Positions 1-10,702 of a DNA stretch of 41,797 nucleotides are shown one piece after another. The stretch lies in NCBI GenBank assembly GCA_051453625.1, contig JBOZIK010000001.1:27062628-27104424 (forward strand), read 5' to 3'. Below the pieces are notes generated by a model that saw only the letters and a program-made list of their open reading frames with translations, made no database searches and was not told the DNA's origin. Position numbers and translations under genes: made by a program. The number at the start of each line of letters is the position of its first letter. The stretch's first letter is position 1. The DNA comes from Welwitschia mirabilis (taxonomy: Eukaryota > Gnetophyta > Gnetopsida > Welwitschiales).

Positions 1-371
1 TAAGAGATATAGGAGCTAGTATTAACATCATGCCCTTGCACATTTGTAAACATTTAGGATTGGAAGAAAGAATAGAACCTATGGAAATTGTCTTAGAGTT
101 AACTGATTCATCTGTTAAGAAACCTTTATGTGTGATAAAGGACTTGATTATTTAGATCAAGAAAGCTTTCTACCACATATATGTAGTTGTTCTAGAAGTT
201 GAGCATCAAAATGGATATCCCCTACTTCTAGGTAGAGCTTTCTGTGCAACCGCACATTACATCATAGACACTAGAACTAGATTAATGAAATGTCACTTTG
301 GAAATAAACAGTTTTCAATATGAGTCTTTGATGCAGCTAAAAAAGAGTTAAGAGATGATTTAGGATTGGAG
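1..371 (+). pseudogene. Ty3/gypsy aspartic protease remnant (element B1)
   Basis: The plus-strand frame that includes base 6 reads through a retropepsin-like domain of the plant Athila/Tat type. It begins at the active-site loop D-I-G-A-S-I-N-I-M-P (Asp codon 6-8), continues through a segment ending KPLCVIKDL, and reaches GYPLLLGRAFCATAHYIID. A retropepsin cleaves the Gag-Pol polyprotein. The catalytic D-x-G is intact, but the frame has stops at 153-155 (TAG) and 321-323 (TGA), so the copy is dead. It enters the window already open and runs into an N gap, so both ends are missing. The minus-strand ORF at 18,245-18,733 is a close relative and supports the call. It probably belongs to the plus-strand element whose 3-prime LTR is at 2,013-3,180. 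Confidence 0.82.
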
Positions 372-383
372 GATGATATAAAA

Positions 384-684
384 NNNNNNNNNNNNNNNNN
401 NNNNNNNNNNNNNNNNNNNNNNNNNNNNNNNNNNNNNNNNNNNNNNNNNNNNNNNNNNNNNNNNNNNNNNNNNNNNNNNNNNNNNNNNNNNNNNNNNNNN
501 NNNNNNNNNNNNNNNNNNNNNNNNNNNNNNNNNNNNNNNNNNNNNNNNNNNNNNNNNNNNNNNNNNNNNNNNNNNNNNNNNNNNNNNNNNNNNNNNNNNN
601 NNNNNNNNNNNNNNNNNNNNNNNNNNNNNNNNNNNNNNNNNNNNNNNNNNNNNNNNNNNNNNNNNNNNNNNNNNNNNNNNNNNN
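384..684. other. Assembly gap, 301 N
   Basis: A run of N between the protease remnant and the 3-prime non-coding part of the same element. RT, RNase H and most of integrase would normally lie here. Either the gap hides several kilobases or the element carried an internal deletion. Reading frames that cross it are meaningless. Confidence 0.98.
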
Positions 685-1999
685 TTGAAACATTCCCATG
701 TCTATAGACTGTATTTACAGGAAGATACCTTTTTTATTATGTTGTTTTTTTTTTCAATGGTGGTTAAATTATAAGTTATCAAGGAGTGTTCTTTTATATA
801 TTTTATTTTACTTATTTCTCTTAGTCTTCCTTAAGTGTGTGATCCTGTGGGAATATCCTTTTTGTCAAAAAAAAAAAAAAAAAGAAGAGAGAAAAAGAAA
901 AAAAAGAAAAAAAAGTACAAAGCGTGATGTCCTACCGCAAGTACACCAGGGCAAATATGTCTGAGAGGAGCCTTTGGCAATGTAATATGGTAGCTGTGGA
1001 AACTCCACTAGGGGGTTAGTTAGTCATACTTCGCAGGTCCTTACTCCTCTGATAGTAGTTACACTCCCCTCATCATGGCAAAAGAAATACAACTTTTTGG
1101 TATTCCTACTTGATCATTTCACTTTTGGTAATTTTGGTGAATTTGTAGGTAGAAATAGATGAGTCCATTTCTAAGTACTTTTTTATTTTGACCTCCATTG
1201 TTCTATACACTTAAAATCTTAGATATCACCATAACCACTACCCTTTCGAATGAACTTTATCTAGTTAATACATTTTGTTATGCATCTTTTCTCAGGTACT
1301 GTTATGATGTTTTCCTTTGGAGTTTGCTATGTTAATACTTAGACTACATAAACACTCTTCTTCTTATTCCTTATGTCTATTTATCCTCTGCTTTTCTTCT
1401 ATTTTCATCTCTACTGTTTTCTAGTTATTTTTGCATTTTATTCATTTTTAGGACTTTACTCGTTTAGTAGTTTTTCATTCTAGTTATTTTTGCATTTTTC
1501 ATTTTTGTTAGTTTAGGCAATTTGGGATACATTGCACATTTTAAGTGGGGGCAGGATACATATATAATTTTAGTATTGCATATTTCTAATATAAATTTTT
1601 TTGATTATGAGAATATATGATTGCAGATCCTCCTTTTGAGCCAATTACTGAAACAGGATTCTTCGATTTTTACATGATGCTCATCTTTTTATTCGATAGT
1701 TTATCACAGTGAGGATCTAATTATCAATATTAATGCAAAATCTGATTTTTATCACAGGTTCTAGACCCTGAAAATCTTTTAAGGAGTATGTCGTCCCAAG
1801 TATCATCTGGACGACATGCTGGACGACAAACTTCTGATGTTTACTAGGTATTTTATTCAGTTTTTAAATTTTCAAAAATTTAATTCATTACTAATATACA
1901 TATCCCAAATACTCTCCTTAGATATCCTAGTTTTTATTATTTAAAATTTGGCTCATAAATATGATTTACCACTTGGTTTTATCAGGGACTAATAAGGCT
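685..1999 (+). mobile_element. 3-prime non-coding region of Athila-like element B1
   Basis: This follows the missing pol and leads to a polypurine tract. It matches two other regions in the window: 5,030-5,760 on plus and 14,270-15,620 on minus. Shared landmarks are a phrase near 690 (cattcccatgtctata), an A-rich run at about 868-915, a conserved block at about 925-1,080, a block near 1,280-1,380 and a final tail ending in ggctaagtgggggg. No intact reading frame was found. A GTCGTCC/GGACGAC inverted repeat lies at 1,789-1,828. Compared with the second plus-strand copy (4.9-8.8 kb) it lacks more than 2 kb. Confidence 0.7.
1789..1828. repeat. CG-bearing inverted repeat TGTCGTCC/GGACGACA
   Basis: TGTCGTCC at 1,789-1,796 is the exact reverse complement of GGACGACA at 1,809-1,816, and GGACGACA occurs again at 1,821-1,828. 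This looks like the CG-rich version of the GTCATC/GATGAC repeats found elsewhere in these elements. Confidence 0.75.
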
Positions 2000-2009
2000 A
2001 AGTGGGGGG
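2000..2009 (+). other. Polypurine tract of element B1
   Basis: AAGTGGGGGG lies three bases before the TG of the LTR. It sits where the primer for plus-strand DNA synthesis of an LTR retrotransposon should be. The same tract, more or less mutated, precedes the other Athila-like 3-prime LTRs here, at 8,797-8,806 and 9,996-10,004 on plus and at 11,887-11,896 and 14,261-14,270 on minus. Confidence 0.75.
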
Positions 2010-2012
2010 CTA

Positions 2013-3180
2013 TGTTGCAATGCCAACTTATGTGTATTTGATAGGGTATTTTGAGTTTTGTTACAGATAAACTAATAGATAATTGCTTAGTTCTTATGAT
2101 AATCAAGAATTAAGGAGCACAAAATGAAAACATGCAAATATCAGATAAAACACAAGCATTTTATACAAATATGGATAAATATTATTTTAGATAACTATTC
2201 CTGCAAACAACAAAGTAATCTAATTGACTAAAGATCAAGAAATAATTATTGTTCACCCTGTCATCCACACGAAAATTAGGATGACAACTCTAATAGAGTA
2301 ATAAACAGAGTTCTTTCAAGATAACTCGTAGTTGAACTAAGATCTTTCTACCAAACATAGTCATCCACATCATCATCTAGATGTCACTAGTGAACAACAT
2401 CTTGAAAACTAGTTAACAATAGTTCACATGTAGTCCGATAATTAGATAAACTGAAGTAGAACTAGAGTTTTAATTATTAATCCTCTTCATCTCCTCCTTC
2501 GTTTAAATGACCATTAAGATAACACTGTTTTCCCAAAGTTTTACCGAATGTTTTCTAGAGTCGTCGCCACTTCTTTGCGACTTTACTTTGCATGTTAGCT
2601 AAAGCTTTTTCCTTTACTTCTCTGTTAGTTTTCCTTCCCTTTTTGTCTATAAATAAAAGTCTCACCCTCAATTCCTAATCATCTTCGACAGTACCTGATA
2701 TTATCGTGATAGNNNNNNNNNNCAGGTGGCATTTCCTTCATTGAGAAATGACTACTTTATAATGCAAATGCTTTTATGCTTTTTAATATAAATTATCCCT
2801 TTTTCTTTAGTATATGCAGGAATCTCTCCCTCATAGTTTATGTTGTTTAAGATTTGTGATAGGTTTCTTTAATTATATAGATTATGAGAGCATCCTTTAT
2901 TAAGGTTGAGCTTGATTAAATTAGGTGCATTGTTGTTCATTTCCATAGATTAGTTTTGCATTACTATTTCTATTTCATGCATTAAAATTTTTTTAGTAAA
3001 TTAGGGTTACATATTTCTTTCTTGAAATCAACTCTTTATTATCTACACTATTGGCCTTCGACAGAATTATGACATTCGGATCACTTCGACTATACTAGTG
3101 TGCTATATTTGTGCATCTTATTTGTAATTAGCAGGATTTAAATCAAGACGTGAAACATTGCATAAATGCGCACCGCAATA
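2013..3180 (+). mobile_element. Athila-like LTR, subfamily B, copy 1 (3-prime LTR)
   Basis: It starts TGTTGCAATG directly after a polypurine tract and ends near GCACCGCAATA. It lines up along its length with 8,810-9,880 and with the split copy 10,008-10,702 plus 22,133-22,682. Shared landmarks are a GATGAC-type repeat near 2,260, the phrase ctataaataaaag near 2,647 (a possible TATA box), the block tagtttatgttg, the phrase aaggttgag and the 3-prime block tgtgcat. It contains a 10-N gap at 2,713-2,722. RNase H coding of another gypsy copy begins right after it, so the LTR end appears inserted in that element. The right boundary is good to about 5 bases. Confidence 0.72.
2713..2722. other. Assembly gap, 10 N
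   Basis: Short N run inside LTR copy B1. Confidence 0.98.
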
Positions 3181-3199
3181 ATCTTACTATAGAAAATAT

Positions 3200-4880
3200 C
3201 TATTTAAGACTTAAATTAATTATACTACCATAGAGAAGTAAGTGTTAGCCATCATATTTTGCCTTGATACACTTAGACATTATTTCTTAGGATTTTATAT
3301 AAATGTTTATACCAATCATGTTGCTATTCATTACCTCATGACTAAGAAAGATTCTAGTGCTAGATTGATTAGATAGATTCTCCTTATGTTAGAGTTCAAT
3401 TTAACCATCATAAATAAAGTAGAAAAGCATAATTATATTGCTAATTATTTAGCTCATTTTTCTTTTCCTTCTAATTATTCTATTATTGATGATTCTTTTC
3501 TAGATGAGGAACTTTTTGTTATATCTTCTACTCATGCTTCTCTTTGGTATATGGATATTATTAATTATCTTCTAACCATAAAAATACCACAACATTGGAC
3601 TTATAATTAATGCAAATATTTTCTTTATAAAATATATATAACTATGAGAGTATAAAGCCACATTTGTACTATACATGTAAAGACCAAATTATGCAAAAAC
3701 ATGTTCTTGAATGGGAAAAATATAAAATCCTTCATATTTTTCATAGTGATGTATATGGAGAATACTTTAATAGATAGAAAATAACTATAAAATTCTTCAT
3801 TCTAGTTTTTATTGACCTATTTATTTTAGGATTCTTTTGATTTTGGTAGAAGACGTGATTCTTGTCAACATTATGGTAGTCTTATTTATTCTCAAAAAAT
3901 TCTTCTTAGACCTATTCTTGATTGTTCATCTTTTGATTATTAGGGGATTGGTTTCATAGGCCCTATACACCAAACTTCTCAAGATAAACATTACATTTTA
4001 GTGGCTATAGATTATATGACTAAATGGATTGAAGCAATTCCTACTTTTTTGAAATGATGTCTAAACTATTTATCATCTTCTTAGAACTCATATTTTTTAG
4101 AGATTTTATTTTTCTAAAATTTTTATTAGTAATTAAGGAACTTATTTTATTAATCAAATTTTTATAAAATGTTTTTTCATTCCTTGGAATATAACATAGA
4201 GTAGCTTATGCTTATTATCCTTAGACTAATGGACAGGATAAAAATCCTAATAGAGAAATTAAAAAAATGTTGTAAAGACTTGTCTCTATTAATAAGAAAT
4301 CTTGGGTTTCTAAGCTTAATAATGTTCTTTAGGCTTACTGTACTACTTGGAGTTTTTTTTTTTTTTTTTTGGTTTTTTACCTTAAGAACTTGTGTATGGT
4401 AAAATTTGTGTATTACCTATTAATGTGCACTATAACTCTTATCGTGCTTCTTATCAACTTAATCTTGTGGATCTTCATAAAACTCTTAAACATAGATTAA
4501 TTAAATTAGACCACCTTGATGAAAAATGAAATCATGCTATACATTGTTAATTAATCTATAAAGCCTAAGCTAACTTCAAACATGATAAAAACATACTTTA
4601 TAAAAAGTTTGAATCACATTAACTTGTTTTTTTATTAAACACTAGAGTATATATTTTAAATAATAAATTAACTTCTAAATGATTAGATAATTTATCTTGT
4701 AGAAAGAGTGCATCCTAATGGCTCTATTGAGATTTTAGATTTAGAGACTAAGGAGATTTAGAAAGCTAATGAACAATAGTTAAAACTATATGAAGAATCT
4801 TTTAATGCAACCATAAACATGCTAGAAGCACTTATTTTGGAGGTTTCCCTTGATAAGGACTTTCTTCCTATTATTATTTG
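3200..4880 (+). pseudogene. Ty3/gypsy RNase H C-terminus and integrase remnant (element B2)
   Basis: Translations in shifting plus frames match the end of gypsy RNase H, then integrase. INYTTIEK begins near 3,213, VYTNHVAIHYL near 3,306, and the open stretch 3,386-3,610 contains KVEKHNYIANYLAHF. The integrase core shows HYILVAIDYMTKWIEAIPT (about 3,990-4,050) and NGQDKNPNREIKKML (about 4,228-4,272). The C-terminal end shows a segment resembling HPNGSIEILDLET (about 4,708-4,750). Integrase normally joins the cDNA to the genome with a D,D,E triad. Here the first Asp reads Gly (3,950-3,952), the second Asn (4,131-4,133) and the Glu Lys (4,240-4,242), in three different frames. A T-tract of about 18 bases interrupts the core near 4,352. 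This copy is dead. Its 5-prime part is missing, apparently displaced by element B1. Confidence 0.82.
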
Positions 4881-5196
4881 AGTTCTTTCTTAGCTTATGT
4901 CTTTATTAGATGTTATAATATCACTTGATCATCTTTTAAAATTAACTTATATGTTACTTTATGAAGTTTTCATGACTAGTATTCATACTTGAGTATTTTA
5001 TAGTGGTAAGATTTAATTCATCTAATCTTGAGACATTTCAATGTCTATGGAGTTCACTTTAAAGGAAGATTCTTAATTCTTGTATTCTTTCTAATGTTAT
5101 AAGGTCTTTGATTATTTAGGAGTGTTCTTTTCTGTCTTTATCTCATTTATTTACCTTCATCTTCTTGAGTATGTGATCATGTGCGAATTTTCCAAA

Positions 5197-5218
5197 AGAG
5201 AGAGAGAGAGAGAGAGAG
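5197..5218. repeat. (AG)11 microsatellite
   Basis: Eleven perfect AG units lead into a purine-rich run. The position matches the A-rich run at about 868 in the sister copy, so the microsatellite probably grew out of that purine tract. Confidence 0.95.
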
Positions 5219-7079
5219 GGAAAAAGAGAAGAAAAAGAAATAATGACCATGTTCTACTATATTTTATGTTTAAATAAAAATACATGGTCACCATAATATT
5301 CTATCACATTAGGGTAAATGTTTCTAAGAGGAACCTTTGATAGTACTGATAGCTATGGGAACTCCACTAGGAAATTAGTTGGTCATGCTTCATAGGTCCT
5401 TACTCCTCTAATTATAATTATACTTCTTTCATTATAAAAGAAATTTATAATAAACTTTGAGACTATGGGATCATTAGTATTCTTAATGTCATCAGAGGCA
5501 TTGCTTATTTCCTAGACTCTTAACATTCTCATATGGTTATTTCACTTTTGAGAATTCAAGTGTGTTTATGGGATGAGAATAGATGAGTTCATTTCTAAGT
5601 AGATTTTGATCTTGTCATTTATTATTCTAAGAACTTGAGTTTTGGTATTACCATAATCACTACTCTTTTGAGTAGAACTTCGTAGAGTTTATACATTTTA
5701 TTATGTATTTTTACTTAGGTGATTTTATGATGTCTTCCTTAGGAGTTGCTAGGTAAGAATTTAGGATAAATAAGCAAACTTTTTCTTCTTCCTTGTGTCT
5801 TTTTTTATTCTATTTTTCTTTGGTTTCTTATTTTATTATTTCAAAGTTGTTTACACATTTTCTCATTTTTACATAGTATCTTATCATTTAGTAGTTTTCT
5901 TACTATTCGTTCATGTTCATTTATTTTTAGTTAACATTTGAATTCATTAGAACATCTTTTCATTTGACAACTTTTTTAAGATTTCTTGTACCTTTTGAAG
6001 TTATGTGCTTTCTCTTTTTTTAATTTTTTATTTACAAACATTCATTTAGTTTTTATTATTAGGTTTTATCTTAGTTAATTAATTTTCTCTAGCCATAGTT
6101 TTTCTTTTATTTTAAGATTTTATACTTCATTCTGATTTTCTTGGCTTTACTTCTCATTTCCTATTTTTCCTAAATTTTTTGATAAAATTGGATACTTTGA
6201 TGATTATATCTGAGCCTAATTTTATTTTTTGACATCTTTATTTTTAATAATTTTTTTCATATCTTATTATCCACTTAGTTCTTTAGATGACATTAGGTGG
6301 ATAATAATTTGATTTTTTTAGAGTCATCCTATGGTTATCATCTGGATAATGCCACTAGATAATAGGGCATTAAAACCATAGTCCAAACCCTTTTTTCTTA
6401 CTTTTTTTTTTTGTTTCTTCATTGTTTTCTCTTATTCATTTAAGAGAGATCAATCCCTCTAGACCTTGCTAACATCTTGGATTTTTTTCCACTCAATTTT
6501 ATATCCAAATTTTAGATATTTAATCAAATTTATAAAAATTAGGTATGTTCCTCTTATTTTTTAATTTTTCCCCCTATTTTTCAGCCTTTAGATGTGTATT
6601 TTTCATGTATGTTTATTACTTTTTCATGATTTTTCAAACTTATGAATTTGAGTTTCACTATGCACTTTGCAAGTTATGCTTAATTATGTATTTTAGGAGA
6701 AGTTTTTAATTTTTCATCTTTCACACTTACTTTCTCGCAAAGTGTACATGGAAATTTAGTGGTCCTTTAAGCAAAATTGATTAGTTTGATGTGTTATATG
6801 ATTCTACTAGATTAGATTTTTCAGTTAACTATTTCTAATTTTTATTATATGTGGGCCCCACTTTAAAACTACTTTTTAATCTTTTACATGTTTTACATTT
6901 TTATTTTTGTGTTTAGGTAATCTACTATGTATTGACATTTTTAAGGGAAAGAAAAACATATTTTCATCATTTTTTTAATTTTTTATCGACTTTTTTGTGA
7001 TCGTTATTATGCATCCATGAGATGTATTTCATGTATTTACATTCCTACATGATCTTTTTGTATCTATTTTTTATTGAAA

Positions 7080-8290
7080 AGGCTCTATACACATAGATTT
7101 AGATAGACTAAGGTAAAGGCCAATGTTGTAGAGTAGGAGGTGGACACATTAGTGCCATTAAAGGTAGCATGTATTGAGTTAGTTCATCCACCACCTCAAC
7201 ATGAATGATATTTGATAATACAAACAACTAGTATCTATGTTACAAGATATTTTAGGGACTTCATGTACCACATAGAGCTAGAGGTTAATTATAGGCTCAT
7301 GGATCTCTAGTTATATTAGATTATAGATGCACATGGATCATGCTATATGTCAAAGATAAGATAGTTCCATGACACCATTCACATAGAGAGATGACTAGAT
7401 GCTTATGGTCAGTTCATAGATATGATCGTAGCTTACATTCATGATCATGGTATTGTAATCCTCTCATCCCATGTTGTAGTAGTTACAAATATTGATGAAC
7501 TTGGAAGTCTTCATATTCATTCCATTAAAGGGACTAGGGAGCATTGTGTATAGGGAACTACATTAGATATTCTAGTGGATCTGATGATAGATAGGTAGGT
7601 GGCTCTTATCACATAGTTGACTCCCATAAATAAAGTACTTCATAGAGGGCTAATCGATAACATTAGTCTATCATTTTATAATAATCATGCCATAGTCACA
7701 CATTTATAGATACTGACAGCTTTCAGATAGGAAGAATAGATGGACCTATTGACATTTATTTGAAGAAGACTCAAATCCATGGTTGAGGCATGATAGCTAT
7801 AGAATCTAGGCTATCCATGCATTATATCAGTCCTTTTAAAATGATTTGGAATACCAGGTCCCATAAATGAGTAGCACTTATCTCATATTTAGACTTTAGC
7901 TTGCTATTTATAGGGTATGAGCACACAGATATTAGGAGAGGTAGAGCGATCTCAGGTATATATATACCTACAATTAGGACTACTCTTGAGCACATATAGG
8001 TCCTTTTGGCAGAGACAACCAAGACCATCAGAGGTTTTATGGGCTAAGCTATCTAGATACTAGACTAGAGGATCTAAACATTAGAGCAAAGGATCCTGAC
8101 TATTGAGAGGAGAGTCTATCACTCTGAGAACTATATTGTTGATGTGTGTCAGCGTGTTGTCTCTATTTAGCAAAGTGTGAAAATAGATATTCCAGAGGCT
8201 AGATGTATCTAAGATGATGAGATGGTCAACTCCCTTTCTACATCTTTGGACCTTTATTTCCCTATTGATCTTGAGCATTTTCCTTCTTCT
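7080..8290 (+). pseudogene. Decayed coding-like block, possible third ORF of element B2
   Basis: I do not recognise this sequence. It stands out from the T-rich flanks by more balanced base composition. On the plus strand one frame gives stretches of 20-40 sensible residues broken mainly by TAG and TGA, for example near 7,260-7,560. Athila elements are known to carry an envelope-like third ORF between integrase and the 3-prime LTR, which is exactly this position, but I see no signature that proves it. Open frames on the opposite strand (7,822-8,028 and 8,081-8,278) are probably incidental. It could equally be captured host sequence. Confidence 0.35.
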
Positions 8291-8809
8291 CCCCTTTCAT
8301 TTAAGTTAACTGATTGGATATAATTTATCATGTAATGACAAGAAAAGTTATTTTGTGATATTTTTTAGTCAACATGGTATATTTTTATTTTTCTAATTTT
8401 TTTGATTATCTATCTTTTTCATATGATTAATGAGGATTGATTTTATTTGGATGATATTTTTATTCATTACTATGTAATTTAGTGGAAGGCTTTTAATGCA
8501 TTAACTTATTATCTATATAAAAAAATTCTATCATAGGTTCCTATTTTCCAAGATCATTTTTTTAAGCCTATCATTTCCTCTATCACCTAGACAAAAACCC
8601 AGACAATAGTATGGATAGTCTTCAAATTAGATGAAATGTTTAGTTTTTTAATTTCTCAATGATTTAATTTATAGCTTTAAAATTTTTAAAGAACTTTTTA
8701 AGATAATCTTTTTAGTAACTTAGCTATTTTTATTATAAAACAAGTTGACTTGTAATCATGGTTTACTACCTCATTTTGTTAAGGACTGATAATGCTAAGT
8801 GAAGGGCTA

Positions 8810-9880
8810 TGTTGCACTACCAACTTACATATATTTGATAGGATATTTTGAGTAGTTTTATAAGCTATTAAATAGGTCTATGTTAGAATTTCCATGATAA
8901 TAAAGAGCTAAAATGAAAGATACTAAAACAAATAATCTCCATGAAATTTTATAGCATTCAAAGTAGTTTCTAATACTTTCTATTTCTAATACAGACTTTC
9001 TATAAACATTAAGCCTGATGCATTATCCATGCAATAGAATTAATGACATAATAGCTTAAACCAATAAGAATACTAAGTATGATCAACTTAGCAGATGATG
9101 TAAACTATTTATGTAATGGCATTATCTCCTATATTGTCTAGATGACTAGTAAGATGACATCTGTTATAACATTTTACTAAATATTCACCTAACTCTTACC
9201 ATTTCTTTATATATATATTTTTTAAGTATAACCATTAAGGTTGTATCCATGACTATGTATCTATCTTGTTATTATGTGCTTTTTATCAATAAGTATTAAT
9301 TCAATTCTCAACTTTGTCTTATCTTCATTTGCACCAAAAACTCTTATGAAAAGAGATTAAAGTGCTAAAGATCCATCCTTAGTAGTTACAGAGAGACATA
9401 TTTTTTGGTGTTAGACTTTGTTTCCTCCATTAAGGTATAGCTACTTTGTAATATGGATGTGATTCCATTACTACAAAGACTTATTTTCCATTTTTTATAC
9501 TTCTTTATTCTTATCCCTAATAGTTTATGTTGCTTCTAGCTTGATGACAGTTTTTTGAGCAATACAAGTTATAAGAGCAACCTTTGTCAAGGTTGAGTAT
9601 TGTTAGTTTAAGTGCATTGCTATTTCATTTCCCTGTATTAACTTTGCATAAGTGTATTAAATGGTGCTTTATTACATTATAATTTATTTTTGTTGATAAA
9701 ATACAAAGTGTTTCTTATAGAAATCAATTCTTTTTCTCTAGCCTAAGCCTTTGATGGATTATGACATTTGGGTCAACTTCCATCTATATTAGTACATTGT
9801 GTTGTATAAATATCTATTTTATTTTTAAATAATAATATCTTCTTGATCTTAAATTATTTTCAGAAATACGCAATGCAATA
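8810..9880 (+). mobile_element. Athila-like LTR, subfamily B, copy 2
   Basis: It begins TGTTGCACTACC three bases after the tract AAGTGAAGGG (8,797-8,806) and ends near CAATGCAATA. Its length is about 1.07 kb and its landmarks follow the order seen in 2,013-3,180: gtttcctccattaaggt near 9,420, tagtttatgttgctt near 9,520, aaggttgag near 9,589 and gacatttggg near 9,763. It is the 3-prime LTR of the long internal region on its left. Confidence 0.7.
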
Positions 9881-10007
9881 GTGATTTACTCCTATTTATA
9901 AACTTGAGTTACATTTCCCTATATAGTATTTTATCTTAGTTAATTTAGCTCATAATTATAATTATTTGCCAATTTTATTAGGATTTGTCAAGGCTAAGTG
10001 GGGGCTA
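9881..10007 (+). mobile_element. Residual internal tail with polypurine tract between two LTRs
   Basis: Only 127 bases separate LTR copies B2 and B3. They match the last bases of the other internal regions (the ctcataattat phrase and ggatttgtcaaggctaag) and end in the tract AAGTGGGGG at 9,996-10,004. No primer binding site is visible after B2, so almost the whole internal region of this unit was deleted. Confidence 0.65.
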
Positions 10008-10702
10008 TGTTATGATGTTAAATTGTATCTTTTTAATGGGGTATTTTGATTAGTTTTATAAGACATTTTGATAGGTTTAAGAATGAAATGATGATTATTG
10101 AGAGTTAGGAAGAAGAGCATAAAAATTCACAAATACTAGCACTTTTGGAGGTACTTTGGATTAATTCTAATACTTCACACTCTAAGTAGGAGTTAATGAG
10201 TTTCAAGGCTAATTTAACTTAATAAAGAACTTCAAGAAGGTTGTGGTCTTATCCATTATCTAGACAGCATACAAGGATGGTACCACTTACATGATGATTA
10301 GGATGCTGACTGGGATGATACTAAGAATAAATATAGAACTCTATTAATGTGGTATCATCCCTACCATAGTTTAGATGACCATTAGGATGATCATGTAATT
10401 TTAGTTAATGTATCAACTTCATCAAACATATACAATGTATCATGCATTTTATTGTGTAGTGTTAGGATTTCTCATACATCTGTTAGATCTGTTATTGTCA
10501 GAGTCTATTCTTATTAATAAATACTGCCTTTGCCCTTAACTCTACTCATCTTCATTTTTACGAAAAATTCTTGTAATAAGAGGTCAAAGGACTAGAAGCC
10601 TATTTGTTAGTTGTAAAGAGTGGTCTTCCTTAGTGTTAAACTATGTCTCCTTCATTAAGATGATGCTACTTTATAATAGAATGTTGATTTGAATTTTAAT
10701 AG
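10008..10702 (+). mobile_element. Athila-like LTR, subfamily B, copy 3, left part
   Basis: It starts TGTTATGATG after a polypurine tract and follows the subfamily B order up to cattaagatgatgctactttataat near 10,655. It then stops abruptly at 10,702, where a minus-strand subfamily A LTR begins. The missing right part of this LTR resumes at 22,133. Everything between is a later insertion. Confidence 0.7.
10698..10702. repeat. Target site duplication, left copy (AATAG)
   Basis: AATAG directly flanks the left end of the subfamily A array. AATGG flanks the right end at 22,133-22,137. They differ by one transition, as expected for an old 5-bp duplication. Confidence 0.55.

Larger units (their letters stand above)
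4881..8796 (+). mobile_element. Long 3-prime region of Athila-like element B2
   Basis: This region lies between the integrase end and a polypurine tract at 8,797-8,806. The first 900 bases match 685-1,380 and, in reverse, 14.7-15.8 kb. The last 150 bases match the tails before the other LTRs. The middle, about 5.9-8.6 kb, has no partner in the other two copies, making this the longest form of the 3-prime region. It includes T-rich sequence at 5.8-7.0 kb, GTCATC-type repeats near 6,285-6,365 and a less AT-rich, coding-like block at about 7,080-8,290. No intact ORF on the plus strand was found. Confidence 0.6.

Noticed and set aside
366-707. Open frames spanning N runs (337-707, 10,689-10,895, 12,063-12,390, 17,948-18,199, 34,408-35,052, 35,554-35,736)
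   Set aside because: Most of their codons are unknown bases, so the apparent openness is an artefact.
698-964. Plus-strand 88-residue open frame
   Set aside because: It combines a T-rich hydrophobic part and an A-rich Lys run in the element's 3-prime region. The equivalent sequence in the sister copies is not open.
7822-8278. Two minus-strand open frames opposite the coding-like block
   Set aside because: They resemble no family and lie against the orientation of the surrounding element, so they are probably incidental.
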